A stretch of DNA of 64,000 bases from NCBI GenBank assembly GCA_944322945.1, contig CALUQN010000004.1, positions 62,001 through 126,000 of the forward strand. The letters run 5' to 3'. Below the pieces are notes generated by a model. The model made no database searches and was not told where the DNA came from. It saw nothing but the letters and a program-made list of their open reading frames with translations. Position 1 is the stretch's first letter, and every line of letters begins with the position of its first letter. A program made the translations under genes and the position numbers. Below, in pieces: positions 24,211 through 34,369 of this stretch. Source of the DNA: Candidatus Gastranaerophilales bacterium (GTDB lineage Bacteria; Cyanobacteriota; Vampirovibrionia; Gastranaerophilales; Gastranaerophilaceae).

Positions 24211-24906
24211 ATGAATAAGATATTAGTAATAGATGATGATGCGGCAATAAATGAGCTAATCAAGGTAAACCTTGAACTTGCGGGATATAAAGTAATACAG
24301 GCATTTGACGGCACAAAGGGATTTGCGCTGTGTAAACAGGAACTTCCTTCTTGCGTGGTATTGGACGTGATGATGCCGGAAGTTGACGGTTTCACGGTTG
24401 CGCAATGGATAAGAAAGAATGACGAAACCGCAGAAATTCCGATATTGATGCTGACAGCGCTTTCGCAGGTGAGCGACAAGGTGAACGGGTTTAATATCGG
24501 GGTGGATGATTATCTGGTCAAGCCTTTTGAAATGGAAGAATTGCAGGTAAGGGTTCGTGCGCTGTTAAAAAGAACCCGTCAAATCCCAAAATCTGCCTCA
24601 ACCCGTGAGCTTCTCACACTTGGAGAAATGACTCTGCTGCCTGAGAGCTACAGCGTGAAAATTAATGACAAAATCGCAAAGCTTACTCCGATAGAATTTG
24701 ATATTTTCAATCTGTTGTTTCAAAATCACGGCAATATGGTAACTTCTGCCAAAATTCTGAAAGACATCTGGGGCTATGCGCCTGACGATGACATTGAAAC
24801 CATACGCGTCCACATAAGACATTTGCGCACAAAGCTCGACAAAATTTCAGACGGCAAAAAATATATTGAAACAATATACGGCGGCGGCTACAAGCTTGTT
24901 ATATAG
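24211..24906 (+). CDS. OmpR/PhoB-family response regulator
   Basis: 231 residues. The receiver domain (1-117) has the acidic pair DDD near residues 8-10, phospho-acceptor Asp in VVLDVMMPEVDGF (about residue 51), Thr in LMLTAL, and Lys in DYLVKPF. The C-terminal winged-helix DNA-binding domain (about 132-231) contains LTPIEFDIFNLLFQNHGNMV and the recognition-helix region DDDIETIRVHIRHLRTKLDK ending in YIETIYGGGYKLV. No histidine kinase is adjacent, so it is an orphan here. It most resembles the RpaA/RpaB-PhoB class. A plausible promoter (TTGTTG-17-TTATAA) lies at about 24173-24202. Confidence 0.9.
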   Translation: MNKILVIDDDAAINELIKVNLELAGYKVIQAFDGTKGFALCKQELPSCVVLDVMMPEVDGFTVAQWIRKNDETAEIPILMLTALSQVSDKVNGFNIGVDDYLVKPFEMEELQVRVRALLKRTRQIPKSASTRELLTLGEMTLLPESYSVKINDKIAKLTPIEFDIFNLLFQNHGNMVTSAKILKDIWGYAPDDDIETIRVHIRHLRTKLDKISDGKKYIETIYGGGYKLVI

Positions 24907-24933
24907 CAGCTGCGAGTTTTTTTGAATTTTTTA

Positions 24934-25668
24934 TTAAACGTGTCTTTCTGTCGGGTTTAAAAGCAGTCCGGCGATTTTGTCAGCGCCTTCATATCCACGG
25001 GCAAGAACAATTTCAGCTGCCATTTTTCTGTCATAATCAACAAACTTGTGATTGATTGAGAACCCGCCGTTATTAAAATCTGCAATAACATAGCAGGCGT
25101 CAGGAACTTCTGTCATAGGCCTGCCTACACTTCCGACATTTACAACGGTTTGTTTTGTTGAAGTCTGATACCCGCACGGCTGGTGGGTATGTCCGCAGAA
25201 AATTAAATCCGCATCTGTATCTTTTATCATTTCTTCAACTTCGTTAACCGGCATGTCAGGGAATATATTTTCGTTATTTTTTCTCGGAGAACCGTGCACA
25301 AGCAGAACTTTTACACCTTCTATCTCTAATTCTGTCTGCGGCGGAAGTGTTTTCAAATATTCTTTTTTATCGGCCGGCAGAATTTTTACGTCATCTCTGA
25401 GCGCATTTGCCATCATAGGATACATTTTTTTTACGTCCTCATAGGTTTGCTCTGTGTATTCGGCAATTAGTTTATCTGTATTACCCTGAATAACAGTCCA
25501 GTCTGTTTGTTTTCTTACAAAATCAATCACAAGACCGGGCTGCGGACCTGCCATAGCAAGGTCGCCGAGGCAGAATATTTTGTCACAGTGCTCTTGTTTA
25601 ATATCTTTCATAACAGCTTCCAGAGCCTGATAATTTGCGTGGATGTCAGAGATAACCGCTATTTTCAT
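24934..25668 (-). CDS. YfcE/MJ0936-type metallophosphoesterase
   Basis: 244 residues from the ATG at 25668; the longer frame upstream is antisense to ispG's leader. Calcineurin-like motifs in order: DIHANYQAL (DxH, residues 8-10), GDLAMAGP (GD), GNTDK (GNxD/H), VHGSPR and GHTHQP. These bind two metal ions. Family members hydrolyse phosphodiesters or phosphomonoesters; the natural substrate is unknown. Divergent from ispG across only 42 bases, so their promoters must overlap. Confidence 0.88.
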   Translation of the reverse strand: MKIAVISDIHANYQALEAVMKDIKQEHCDKIFCLGDLAMAGPQPGLVIDFVRKQTDWTVIQGNTDKLIAEYTEQTYEDVKKMYPMMANALRDDVKILPADKKEYLKTLPPQTELEIEGVKVLLVHGSPRKNNENIFPDMPVNEVEEMIKDTDADLIFCGHTHQPCGYQTSTKQTVVNVGSVGRPMTEVPDACYVIADFNNGGFSINHKFVDYDRKMAAEIVLARGYEGADKIAGLLLNPTERHV

Positions 25669-25710
25669 AAAACTTACTCCCTTATAATTTTGTTGTGCTA
25701 CAATAATTTT

Positions 25711-26766
25711 ATGATAAACAGAAGAAAAACAAAAGAGATTTCTATAGGCAATGTAAAAATAGGCAACAACGCCCCGATTAGCGTGCAATCCATGTGCAAC
25801 ACAGACACACGTGACATTGAAGCTACGATGTCTCAGATATCAGAACTCGCAGAACACGGATGCGAACTTGTGAGGCTTGCCGTCCTCAACAAAGACGCGG
25901 CAGAAGCGGTTAAAGAGCTCGTAAAACGTTCGCCGGTGCCGTTGATTGCGGATATTCATTTTGACTACAGGCTTGCAATTCAGTGTATAAATAACGGAAT
26001 AAGCGCACTAAGGCTTAACCCGGGTAATATCGGCAGGCGGGAAAATGTAGAAAAGGTCGTTACACTTGCCAAACAGCAAAAAACGCCTATCCGCATCGGA
26101 GTTAACGCCGGTTCGTTAGAAAAAGAACTATTAGAAGAAAATATTCCGCTGTCTGAAAAGATGGTTAAAAGTGCTTTAAAACATATCAAAATCCTTGAGG
26201 ATTTGGATTTTGACCTGATAAAAGTTTCACTGAAATCTTCTGACGTTTTAACAACTATAGAGGCTTACCGCGCGATGTCACAGAAGATTGACTACCCTCT
26301 TCATCTCGGAGTCACGGAAGCGGGCACTCTCAAAGGCGGTTTGATAAAATCATCCGTCGGACTCGGCACCCTTCTTGCTGAAGGTATCGGGGATACAATA
26401 AGAGTTTCACTCACAGAAAATCCGGTTGAAGAAGTTGATGCAGGGTTCCAAATTTTAAAATCCTTGGGTCTTAGAGAGCGCGGAGTTAATTTTGTTTCAT
26501 GTCCGACCTGCGGCAGGACGCAGATTGATTTAATTTCGCTCGCTAAAAAAGTTGAAGAAAAGTTTAAAAATCTGGATTTGCCAATTACAATCGCAACAAT
26601 GGGCTGCGCCGTGAACGGTCCCGGGGAAGCACGTCATGCAGACTTTGGGATTGCCGGCGGAATAAAAGAAGGATATGTTTTTAAAAAAGGCGAAATTATC
26701 GCGAAGGTTCCGGAAGAACAATTGCTCGAAAAATTGGAAGAAATTATAATAAAATCCTACAAATAA
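25711..26766 (+). CDS. ispG: 4-hydroxy-3-methylbut-2-enyl diphosphate synthase (IspG)
   Basis: 351 residues from the ATG at 25711 (MINRRKTKEISIGNVKIG), not the far longer open frame. IspG reduces MEcPP to HMBPP in the MEP isoprenoid pathway using a [4Fe-4S] cluster. The TIM-barrel part begins with PISVQSMCNTDTRD and carries ADIHFDYRLA. The cluster ligands are in SCPTCGRTQ (two Cys) and MGCAVNGPGEA (third Cys), with the Glu of the terminal VNGPGE. This is the short bacterial form. Its presence shows isoprenoids are made by the non-mevalonate route. Confidence 0.96.
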   Translation: MINRRKTKEISIGNVKIGNNAPISVQSMCNTDTRDIEATMSQISELAEHGCELVRLAVLNKDAAEAVKELVKRSPVPLIADIHFDYRLAIQCINNGISALRLNPGNIGRRENVEKVVTLAKQQKTPIRIGVNAGSLEKELLEENIPLSEKMVKSALKHIKILEDLDFDLIKVSLKSSDVLTTIEAYRAMSQKIDYPLHLGVTEAGTLKGGLIKSSVGLGTLLAEGIGDTIRVSLTENPVEEVDAGFQILKSLGLRERGVNFVSCPTCGRTQIDLISLAKKVEEKFKNLDLPITIATMGCAVNGPGEARHADFGIAGGIKEGYVFKKGEIIAKVPEEQLLEKLEEIIIKSYK

Positions 26767-26802
26767 TCCATGTATAATCTTTGTAAAGAATTTATAATGT
26801 TT

Positions 26803-26831
26803 TTGTAGATGTCCTTAAATAGTATTATAAT
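26803..26831 (+). promoter_or_regulatory. Sigma-70-type promoter of the exported protein/TPR/GHL10 operon
   Basis: TTGTAG (26803-26808), exactly 17 bases, then TATAAT (26826-26831), 20 bases before the ATG at 26852. GAGGTG provides the ribosome-binding site. Confidence 0.75.
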
Positions 26832-26851
26832 TAGTTGAAACAGAGGTGTAC

Positions 26852-27172
26852 ATGAAAAGTAAATTATTTGTAATTGGAATGCTGGCAATGCTTGCTGCAC
26901 CTGCTTATGCAGTTATTACCACGGAACAGGCATCTTCTATGGACGAGCTCCAAAAGCAAGGTTATTCCGTCCTGACCGCAGATTCCGTGCAATCCAGCAA
27001 GGCGCGTGCTACCGGTATGGAATACACAACCTCGGTCAGAGAGCGTTATGACAGTTCGCCTGCTATTGTAAGATGGATTAGAAACGCATTTATTTACATT
27101 GATCCTGCCTATGATGACGGCAAATCAATGCACCACGATATTAAATATGGTCCGTCTTTTGAAGATTTATAA
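26852..27172 (+). CDS. Small exported protein of unknown function
   Basis: 106 residues with a clear signal peptide (MKSKLFVIGMLAMLAAPAYA, cleavage after AYA at residue 20). The mature part is about 86 residues, polar, with YDSSPAIVRWIRNAFIYIDP in its middle. No Cys, no known domain. First gene of an operon; its 3' end overlaps the following TPR gene by 26 bases. Confidence 0.7.
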   Translation: MKSKLFVIGMLAMLAAPAYAVITTEQASSMDELQKQGYSVLTADSVQSSKARATGMEYTTSVRERYDSSPAIVRWIRNAFIYIDPAYDDGKSMHHDIKYGPSFEDL

Positions 27173-27818
27173 TAAACTTTTAATATCTCTGTTTTTAATA
27201 TCAATAATCACCGCATCGTTTGCTCCGGCATTAGCATTCCAGACCGGACGCATAGAGATGGATGATATATTTGTGGACTATTCAAAATTAGACAGAAGTT
27301 CCATTGAAGCAGAGGCAGAATACCTCTTCTACAACGGAGAAACCGCGGAAAGCAAGGAGGACAGATTAAAATTTTTCGATTTAGCAATGGGCAAATATCA
27401 GCTCCTGACTAAAATAGATCCGTCTCAAATTTATCCGTGCGTGCAGCTCGGGAGAATTTACGACGAAAAGAAAGTAGACAGGATGGCTAAGGAATATTTC
27501 TACAGGGCAACAAATTTGAATTCTCGTGACCCTTATGCAAATTTCTACTTCGGAGAATTCTTTTACAAAAGAAATAACTATAAAAGGGCATTAAATTATT
27601 ACCTGATATCTTATAATAATGGATATAACAACAGTTATGATCTCAATTTGAAATTAGGTAAAACTTACGAAAAACTTGCAGACCTGATTAAGGCGCGTGA
27701 ATTCTATGAAGCATCTTTGAAAATGTATCCGGAAAACACCGAACTGCAAGAAAAAATTAACCAAATAAATTCGCTAAACTACGAAAACTCTGAATATTAT
27801 TATTTCATTCGGGAGTAA
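27147..27818 (+). CDS. Exported tetratricopeptide repeat protein
   Basis: 223 residues from the ATG at 27147 (MVRLLKIYNKLLISLFLISI), which gives a proper signal peptide ending near ALAF; the upstream open frame lies inside the previous gene. Residues about 60-215 contain at least four TPR units, for example CVQLGRIYDEKKVDRMAKEY, and LNLKLGKTYEKLADLIKARE followed by FYEASLKMYPEN. TPRs act as protein-binding scaffolds in the periplasm. It lies three bases before the hydrolase gene and probably works with it. Confidence 0.78.
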   Translation: MVRLLKIYNKLLISLFLISIITASFAPALAFQTGRIEMDDIFVDYSKLDRSSIEAEAEYLFYNGETAESKEDRLKFFDLAMGKYQLLTKIDPSQIYPCVQLGRIYDEKKVDRMAKEYFYRATNLNSRDPYANFYFGEFFYKRNNYKRALNYYLISYNNGYNNSYDLNLKLGKTYEKLADLIKAREFYEASLKMYPENTELQEKINQINSLNYENSEYYYFIRE

Positions 27819-27821
27819 GCA

Positions 27822-29747
27822 ATGAAAAAAATTATACTAAGCATATTTTTATTACTAATGACAACAGCAAACGCATTTGCTGCCGACGTTGTCAATGCTT
27901 ACGCCCCGTATATAATGACAAAAAATGAAATCTTGTTTGCACAATCAAACAGAACAATATCAAAAATAGACCCCAGCATTCAAAGTAACACAACAGGAAC
28001 ATATTTCCCTGGGGTCAGAGGCGCAAACCAGCTTGTAATATACACACCTGCATACGGAGAACGCACAAACACCAACGAATACGGCACTGAAGCCATTGTC
28101 GAAGGCAATACCGTTAAATCCATAAGCGGCGCGGATTCTTATATCCCAAAAAACGGTTTTGTAATAAGCGGTCACGGTTCAGCACAAAATTGGATTAATA
28201 GAAACATTACAGTCGGTACAAAAGTTTATATTGATTTACCTAATATGACACTCAATACATACCTCACCTCTGAAAGCTACCTTTTTGAAGCCGAAGAAAA
28301 AATAAAAGAAGCGACGGAAATGGTAGAGTTTTACAAACGCTACAGAAACGATTACAAAAGCAAAGTACCGTCAGAATACATCACAGAAGCAACAGAATAT
28401 CTCAAACTTGCAAAACATTTTCCTGCAAAAATTGACAATTTTTCAAAAAAAGCAATTGAATCCGCCAACATGGCAATAAGAACAGCTCTCCCCTACAGCC
28501 AATATGAGACAAAAGCTGTCTGGCTCAGACCGGTTGAAAAAAAACGCGACGATATAGAAGCAACTCTTGACAAACTCAAACTTGCCGGGATTAACACGAT
28601 ATTTCTTGAAACATACTTTCACGGGCGGACAATTTACCCGAGTGATGTAATGGCATCTTACGGGTTTGTAAAACAGCGTGAAAACTTTGTAGGTTTTGAC
28701 CCGCTGCAAATATGGATTAGAGAAGCCCACAAGCGCGGCATGAAACTGCACATCTGGTTTGAAACTTTTTACGTCGGAAATGCTTACCCGTATTCCAATG
28801 CCAAAAATATTCTTGCAGTACACCCTGAATGGGCAAATAAAAACAAAAAATTTGCGGACTACAACGCCCCGACGCAATCTGTTGCGGAACACAACGGGTA
28901 TTTCTTAGATCCGGCCAACCCGGCGGTGCAGGAATTTCTGATGAGTTTGATTACGGAAATAATACAGGAATATAAACCGGACGGAATTAACCTTGATTAC
29001 ATCAGATACCCGCAGGCTGTCGCAAAAAATGACACTTACAGCTGGGGTTACTCATCTTTTGCAAGAAAAGACTTTGCTGCACTCCACGGTGTTGATCCCG
29101 TAAATTTGAAAATGGATGATCCGCTCTGGCAGGTTTGGTGCGCATACCGCAGTGAAAAAGTTACCAATATGGTCAGAAAAGTCGGAACACTTTGCAATAA
29201 GAAAAAAGTTTACATCAGTACTGTCATTTTCCCGAACAGAACTTACGCTTACGAAAATAAACTTCAGGATTGGCGCGTATGGTCGCTTCGCGGCTATGTA
29301 AACGGTTTTACACCGCTTTTATTGACCTGTGATTCCACAGTTGCCAATTCTATGGTCAGAGAAATCGTTAACTCAAAATCCGCCGGCACTGACCTCATCG
29401 CAGGACTTTTTGTCAGCTTTATGCACGGCACGGAAGAAGATATGATTAGACAAATCTATGAAATCAGAAAATTAGGTTTGAAAGGGATATCATTCTTTGA
29501 TTACGCACACTTTACGCAGAAGTATATTGATGTGCTTGCCATGAGTGCATTCAACCCGAAACCGCCTGTCAAGAAAACCCCTACACCTGACTTTAAAGCT
29601 ATGTGGACAGCACACGAAAAACCAGCTCAAATTTTGACCCCGCAAGGTCAGCAAGAAGCCATAAAAACACCTCAGGAAGATAAAAAATCAGGTGCTGATA
29701 AAGAGAAAAAACAACGCAAAAGTTTCTGGAAATTCTGGAAAAGATAA
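27822..29747 (+). CDS. Exported GHL10-family glycoside hydrolase-like protein
   Basis: 641 residues with a signal peptide (1-20). N-terminal region to about residue 220 is of unknown fold and may bind cell wall. The central (beta/alpha)8 part starts at KAVWLRPVEKKRDDIEATLD and carries GINTIFLETYFHGRTIYPSD, RGMKLHIWFETFYVGN and DGINLDYIRYP, the hallmarks of the DUF187/GHL10 (YngK-like) family; acidic residues in the NLDYIRYP strand are probably catalytic. The C-terminus is a Lys/Pro-rich tail ending KKQRKSFWKFWKR. A peptidoglycan or polysaccharide target is likely but unproven. Confidence 0.85.
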   Translation: MKKIILSIFLLLMTTANAFAADVVNAYAPYIMTKNEILFAQSNRTISKIDPSIQSNTTGTYFPGVRGANQLVIYTPAYGERTNTNEYGTEAIVEGNTVKSISGADSYIPKNGFVISGHGSAQNWINRNITVGTKVYIDLPNMTLNTYLTSESYLFEAEEKIKEATEMVEFYKRYRNDYKSKVPSEYITEATEYLKLAKHFPAKIDNFSKKAIESANMAIRTALPYSQYETKAVWLRPVEKKRDDIEATLDKLKLAGINTIFLETYFHGRTIYPSDVMASYGFVKQRENFVGFDPLQIWIREAHKRGMKLHIWFETFYVGNAYPYSNAKNILAVHPEWANKNKKFADYNAPTQSVAEHNGYFLDPANPAVQEFLMSLITEIIQEYKPDGINLDYIRYPQAVAKNDTYSWGYSSFARKDFAALHGVDPVNLKMDDPLWQVWCAYRSEKVTNMVRKVGTLCNKKKVYISTVIFPNRTYAYENKLQDWRVWSLRGYVNGFTPLLLTCDSTVANSMVREIVNSKSAGTDLIAGLFVSFMHGTEEDMIRQIYEIRKLGLKGISFFDYAHFTQKYIDVLAMSAFNPKPPVKKTPTPDFKAMWTAHEKPAQILTPQGQQEAIKTPQEDKKSGADKEKKQRKSFWKFWKR

Positions 29748-29881
29748 ACCTGCCGTTTGTATAAAAACGGAATATGATGCCGCGCTCAATATAGACTTGT
29801 TACAATTCATAGTGAACAGGTCACTTTTTTCATGTTCGTGATAAAATAAACGTAAAAATAAAAGTTTTTTAAGGAGAAGCT

Positions 29882-31324
29882 ATGGAAAATTTGAGAGATA
29901 AATACGAAGTCGTAATAGGTTTGGAAGTTCACGCACAATTGAAAACCAAATCAAAAATATTTGCACCGGACGGAACAGAGTTCGGGAAAGAACCTAATAC
30001 CCAGACAAGCCCTATCACTTTAGGAATGCCGGGTGTTTTGCCGGTTTTGAACAAAGAAGCCGTTAATATGGGTATTCTGACAGGTTTGGCGCTCAACTGT
30101 GAAATTCCGGAGCGCTGCAAATTCGACAGAAAACAGTATTTTTATCCTGACCTTCCGAAAGGATATCAAATTTCCCAGTATGATGAACCGATTTGCGTAA
30201 ACGGTTATCTGGATATCAAAGGCAAAAGAATCGGTATCACCCGCGCACATTTGGAAGAAGATGCAGGAAAACTTGTTCACGCAGGCGCTGACGGACTTGC
30301 AGGCTCAAGTTATTCACTCGTTGACCTCAACCGTGCAGGCACACCGCTTTTGGAAATCGTTTCCGAACCTGATATGAGAAGTTCGGATGAAGCAAGAGCT
30401 TATATGGAAGAATTAAGAAACATCGTCCGCTACATCGGAGTTTGCGACGGTAACCTCGAAGAAGGTTCAATGAGATGTGATGCAAATATTTCCATAATGC
30501 CGAAAGGTTCAAAAGAGTTCGGCACCCGTGCGGAAATTAAAAACGTAAACAGTTTCTCCGCTCTCCAGCGAGCTATTGAATACGAAATCGACAGACAAAT
30601 CGAAATTGTCGAAGAAGGCGGCAAAGTTGTTCAGGAAACAAGATTGTGGGATGATAACAGCCGTGAAACACGTTCTATGAGAGGTAAAGAAGATGCTCAC
30701 GATTACAGATACTTCCCGGAACCTGACTTGATGCCTCTTCAAATTTCCCGCGAATGGGTTCAGGAAATAAGAGACAAAATGCCGGAGCTTCCGTCTCAAA
30801 AACGTGCCAGATACCAGAGTATCGGTTTGAGCGAATATGACGCTTCAGTTATTGTAGAACAAATGGGGCTGGCTCTCTTCTTTGACAAAGTTCTTGAACT
30901 CGGCGGAAACGCTAAAATCGCTGTTAACTTTATTATGGGTGAAATCGCTGCCCACCTCAAAGAAGAACACCTTGAAATCACTGATACAAAGCTAACACCG
31001 GAAAATCTCGTCGAACTCATCGGTTTGATTGAAAAAGGTACAATTTCTAATAACATTGGTAAACAAATTATTATTGATATGATGAAAGACGGCACAAAGG
31101 CATCCGAAATTGTTGAAAAACGCGGACTCAGCCAAATCAGCGACGAAGGCGCCATAAAAGCTGTTGTTCAAAAAGTTGTAGATGCAAATCCTGAACAGGT
31201 TGCCTCATACAAAGCCGGTAAAGTTCAACTCTTAGGATTCTTTGTCGGTCAGGTTATGAAAGAAACCAAAGGCAGAGCTAACCCGAAAACTGTTAACGAA
31301 TTATTAAAGGAAATACTTGGCTAA
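29882..31324 (+). CDS. gatB: Asp/Glu-tRNA amidotransferase subunit B (GatB)
   Basis: 480 residues, normal length, AAGGAG ribosome-binding site. GatB phosphorylates misacylated Glu-tRNA(Gln)/Asp-tRNA(Asn) and transfers ammonia supplied by GatA. Motifs: [18 protein letters not shown] (residues about 10-27), [18 protein letters not shown]-like segment at about 147-165, and [12 protein letters not shown] (about 276-287). The C-terminal GatB/YqeY tRNA-binding region has INFIMGE-type and [20 protein letters not shown] sequences. gatA and gatC are elsewhere. It heads an operon with a SIS protein and a glycosyltransferase. Confidence 0.97.
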   Translation: MENLRDKYEVVIGLEVHAQLKTKSKIFAPDGTEFGKEPNTQTSPITLGMPGVLPVLNKEAVNMGILTGLALNCEIPERCKFDRKQYFYPDLPKGYQISQYDEPICVNGYLDIKGKRIGITRAHLEEDAGKLVHAGADGLAGSSYSLVDLNRAGTPLLEIVSEPDMRSSDEARAYMEELRNIVRYIGVCDGNLEEGSMRCDANISIMPKGSKEFGTRAEIKNVNSFSALQRAIEYEIDRQIEIVEEGGKVVQETRLWDDNSRETRSMRGKEDAHDYRYFPEPDLMPLQISREWVQEIRDKMPELPSQKRARYQSIGLSEYDASVIVEQMGLALFFDKVLELGGNAKIAVNFIMGEIAAHLKEEHLEITDTKLTPENLVELIGLIEKGTISNNIGKQIIIDMMKDGTKASEIVEKRGLSQISDEGAIKAVVQKVVDANPEQVASYKAGKVQLLGFFVGQVMKETKGRANPKTVNELLKEILG

Positions 31325-32381
31325 TATGTTTAAAAATTCAAATCAAAAATCAAGCATGGAATGCGAAATTTTCGAGCAGCCGGAAATTTTGAGTAATATT
31401 TTGAATACTTATGTCAGCGGAGAAGATATCAAAATTACTCTTCCTGAAAATATCAATAAAGTTGTTTTGGTAGCCAGCGGCTCATCATACAACTGCGCGA
31501 GATTTGCTGCTGATTTGTTCGGCAATGTCGCTCAAATTGAGGCGCGGGCTATATATTCCAGCGAATTTTTATTGAAATCAGCCGTGCCGCATGCTGATGA
31601 TATTCTCTATGTATTTATAACCCAATCAGGCGAAACCTCCGACACCAACAAAGCTTTGAACAAGGCTAAACAATTCGGAGTACAGACTCTTTGCGTTACA
31701 AACAAAAAGGATTCCACCATCTGGCAGGCTTCAGACTTCAAAATTGACTGTATGGCGGGCGAAGAAAAAAGTATTGCCGCAACAAAATCTCTCATTGCGC
31801 AAATGCTTTGTTTAAGCCTGATTATTTTGAAATATGCCAAATTCAAAGGTATTGATATCACAAACCACCTGACAAATCTGGCTTCATTGCCGGAAGTCCT
31901 CGCTGATACTCTGGAACATAAAGACTGTCTTTTGGATATGGCGGCTTTTCTTTCCAAATTCCAAAACATAATCGTTGCGGCTGACGGAATTTCTTATGCT
32001 ATTGCGCGTGAAGCATGCTTAAAAATTAAGGAAACTTCTTATATAAATGTTTCTTCAAGCATACTGGGCGAATTTATGCACGGCCACGTTGCGGTTTTGA
32101 ACAACAAGGCTGCACTGTTGTATATTTCAGTAGACGATATGAGTTATACAGCAATCAAAAATCTGAATAAAATTATAGAAGAATATGACACTCCTATATG
32201 TGTTATAGGTCAATCAAATTCTCAGGTTGATACAAAATATGTTATAGGGGTTAATTATGAAAGCGAACTTGTAAAAAGTTTTGCGTGTGTTTTATTAATT
32301 CAGCTTCTTGCTCTGGAAATTGCGTATAAATTAAAACGTAATGTCGATAAGCCACACGGATTAAACAAGGTTGTTCAATAG
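31317..32381 (+). CDS. SIS-domain sugar isomerase/deaminase (GlmS isomerase-like)
   Basis: 354 residues from a TTG at 31317, five bases after AAAGGA; the ATG at 31326 is the alternative. It contains two SIS domains, the first with [15 protein letters not shown] (about 50-64), [14 protein letters not shown] (about 100-113) and KSIAATKSL, the second with the segment after [10 protein letters not shown] and [16 protein letters not shown]. This equals the isomerase half of GlmS without the N-terminal glutamine amidotransferase domain, as in AgaS/FrlB-type enzymes, and ends [12 protein letters not shown]. It therefore probably uses free ammonia or releases it. The first start overlaps the gatB stop. 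Confidence 0.82.
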   Translation: MANMFKNSNQKSSMECEIFEQPEILSNILNTYVSGEDIKITLPENINKVVLVASGSSYNCARFAADLFGNVAQIEARAIYSSEFLLKSAVPHADDILYVFITQSGETSDTNKALNKAKQFGVQTLCVTNKKDSTIWQASDFKIDCMAGEEKSIAATKSLIAQMLCLSLIILKYAKFKGIDITNHLTNLASLPEVLADTLEHKDCLLDMAAFLSKFQNIIVAADGISYAIAREACLKIKETSYINVSSSILGEFMHGHVAVLNNKAALLYISVDDMSYTAIKNLNKIIEEYDTPICVIGQSNSQVDTKYVIGVNYESELVKSFACVLLIQLLALEIAYKLKRNVDKPHGLNKVVQ

Positions 32382-33934
32382 TGGACTTCGTTAAAATTAG
32401 AGAATTTACAAGAAAATTTTGGGCGGTAATTTTAGTTTTCCTGATAGCTTTTTCTGTCCGTGTATTCTATATTTCGCAAAAATCAGGATTGCATGTAGAT
32501 GAATCACTCTCATATATAATTTCATCAGTAAACAAATACGGATGGACTGATAACATTCCTGCCGGTACGCAATATATTGGAAAGGAACTTTTAAATTTAA
32601 CTTTTGGAGACCCTAAGTCGATTAAAGAGGTATTTAAAGATGTTGGCACGATGTATATTGATAATCGGGACGACTCGTGGACTAATCTGTATTATACATT
32701 CCTTAGAATTTCTTCTGCCGCGGCGGATGATTATGAACTTAAACGTTTGATAGCACGCGGCTGCGGGTTGAATTTATTATTTTTCACATTATCTTTCTTT
32801 TATTTTTTCAAGCTGCTGCAAATTTTATTTAAAGACGAGGATAAACAAAAGTATATTCCTTTCGCATTGTTCATCGCCTACATGAATACCGGCGCAATTT
32901 CAAATACGCTTTATATCCGCCCTTACCAGCTGCAGGAAGCTATGCTGGTTATTATGACTTATATATTTGCTATTTTTTATAATGATATAAAAAATAACAA
33001 ATGTAATTTGCCGCCTAAGAAAATTATCTTGACCGCACTTGTTATGTCTGTTGTGAGTTTGTCCGGATATTTTTGTTTGGTTTATGAATGTTTGCTGGGG
33101 ATTGTTTTGCTTTATATGTGTTTTAAAAATAAAGATTACAAAACCGCCGGCAAATTTATGTTGATTTTTATTTTAAATATAGTATTTGCAAATTTGCTAT
33201 ACTTGAGGTTTATATTTGGCGTCAATGCACCGAGAGCGGCTGAGGTCTGCTATAATGTATCTATAAATTCCGAAAATATCAAACTTTCGTCACAGAGAAT
33301 TATTACGCTATTAACTCGATTTTTGTTTTATCCGGCAATTATCATTCTAACGATTATTTCGGCAACAGTGCAAAAAAACAAAAAAGAAATTAACCGGCTT
33401 TTACTTGTTATATCAGGAGCTGCATTTGTGTGGTGTTTAACAATTATGTATCTTGCGCCGTATAAAATTTTGAGATATATTATGCCGGTATTTCCGCTTA
33501 TGACTTTAGTGCTGGCGGACTTTGTCCAAAGAATTAATTTTAAAATCTGTTATGTTTACGCAGGGTTATATCTCTGGGCTGCAATCTTTGCGTCAAGTTT
33601 GGATTACGGTGCGCCGAGACCTGAAAAAATCATTCCATTTGGAGCACCTATAGAAAATGTTTTCAGACGCACAAACGAACAGTATGCCTATAGATATAAA
33701 CCGGAATTACCGGTTTTCATCAATGAAGTTGAACCTTGGACTACAGCGAGTTTATTCCCGTACCTGAATCCTTCACAAAATTATAAATTTGTTGAGTTTT
33801 CATTTTTGGAAAACAAATTGTATCCCAAAAACAGTTTCATCGTATTTCCGCAAGAAAAATCTCTTCCGGAGGAAGAGACTTTTCAAAAACTTGACTGCGG
33901 TTTATATTATAAATGTTTTGAAACGGGGGATTAG
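32381..33934 (+). CDS. Polytopic membrane glycosyltransferase (GT39/ArnT-like)
   Basis: 517 residues from a GTG overlapping the previous stop by one base (TAGTG). About 10-12 hydrophobic helices. The N-terminal LIAFSVRVFYISQKSGLHVD-ES segment (residues about 18-42) has the Asp-Glu typical of lipid-linked sugar transferases of the PMT/ArnT (GT-C) class, followed by a long extracytoplasmic loop. It would move a sugar from a polyprenyl carrier to lipid A, wall polymer or protein on the periplasmic side. The link with the SIS gene suggests a sugar pathway. Ends overlapping a convergent gene by four bases. Confidence 0.7.
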   Translation: MDFVKIREFTRKFWAVILVFLIAFSVRVFYISQKSGLHVDESLSYIISSVNKYGWTDNIPAGTQYIGKELLNLTFGDPKSIKEVFKDVGTMYIDNRDDSWTNLYYTFLRISSAAADDYELKRLIARGCGLNLLFFTLSFFYFFKLLQILFKDEDKQKYIPFALFIAYMNTGAISNTLYIRPYQLQEAMLVIMTYIFAIFYNDIKNNKCNLPPKKIILTALVMSVVSLSGYFCLVYECLLGIVLLYMCFKNKDYKTAGKFMLIFILNIVFANLLYLRFIFGVNAPRAAEVCYNVSINSENIKLSSQRIITLLTRFLFYPAIIILTIISATVQKNKKEINRLLLVISGAAFVWCLTIMYLAPYKILRYIMPVFPLMTLVLADFVQRINFKICYVYAGLYLWAAIFASSLDYGAPRPEKIIPFGAPIENVFRRTNEQYAYRYKPELPVFINEVEPWTTASLFPYLNPSQNYKFVEFSFLENKLYPKNSFIVFPQEKSLPEEETFQKLDCGLYYKCFETGD

Positions 33935-34272
33935 CTTTTTGTGTTATCAGCCGCAATTTTATCAGCCTGAGCTTTTCTTTTGCTGTTAATAATGGCATCA
34001 GGAATGGTTCCCAGTGCTCTGCCGGCAAGTGTTGCTGCAGCTACGATTGCGCCAAGAATTCCGTATGTTGCGGCGACAGCCTTGCCGCCTTTCAAAAATC
34101 TTGATGCAGTAACTGCCGAACAAAACTGTACAATATCGGTGCGTGCCGCAATTCCGCCGCCTAACAAGCCGACTACGGTACCTATTCTTTTTCCGGTATT
34201 TGTTTTTTCATAAGTATTGCCCTTCTTGGTTTGGGCTAATCTGCCTGCAAATGAAACACTACTTACTTCCAT
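33931..34272 (-). CDS. F-x-G family small protein (SFAG)
   Basis: 113 residues; ATG at 34272 with AAAGG eight bases upstream is preferred to a TTG two codons earlier. The N-terminus MEVSSVSFAGRLAQTKKG carries the short M-x-I/V-polar-F-x-G pattern shared with five other genes here. Then come two glycine-zipper-like hydrophobic segments (residues about 29-45 and 62-85: GGKAVAATYGILGAIVAAAT), and a charged C-terminus. Likely membrane-associated. Function unknown. Confidence 0.6.
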   Translation of the reverse strand: MEVSSVSFAGRLAQTKKGNTYEKTNTGKRIGTVVGLLGGGIAARTDIVQFCSAVTASRFLKGGKAVAATYGILGAIVAAATLAGRALGTIPDAIINSKRKAQADKIAADNTKS

Positions 34273-34369
34273 TTTCAAAACCTTTCTATATTTCAGAGGT
34301 AAACATATTAAGTACCAAAAATAAAAATTTTTGTCTACTTTTAAAGAAAAATTTTACAAAAATTTACAA

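Noticed and set aside
29745-29845. Terminator after the GHL10 gene (CCGTTT...AAACGG and AGTGA...TCACT with T run)
   Set aside because: Stems are only five to six base pairs; suggestive but too weak to list as a feature.
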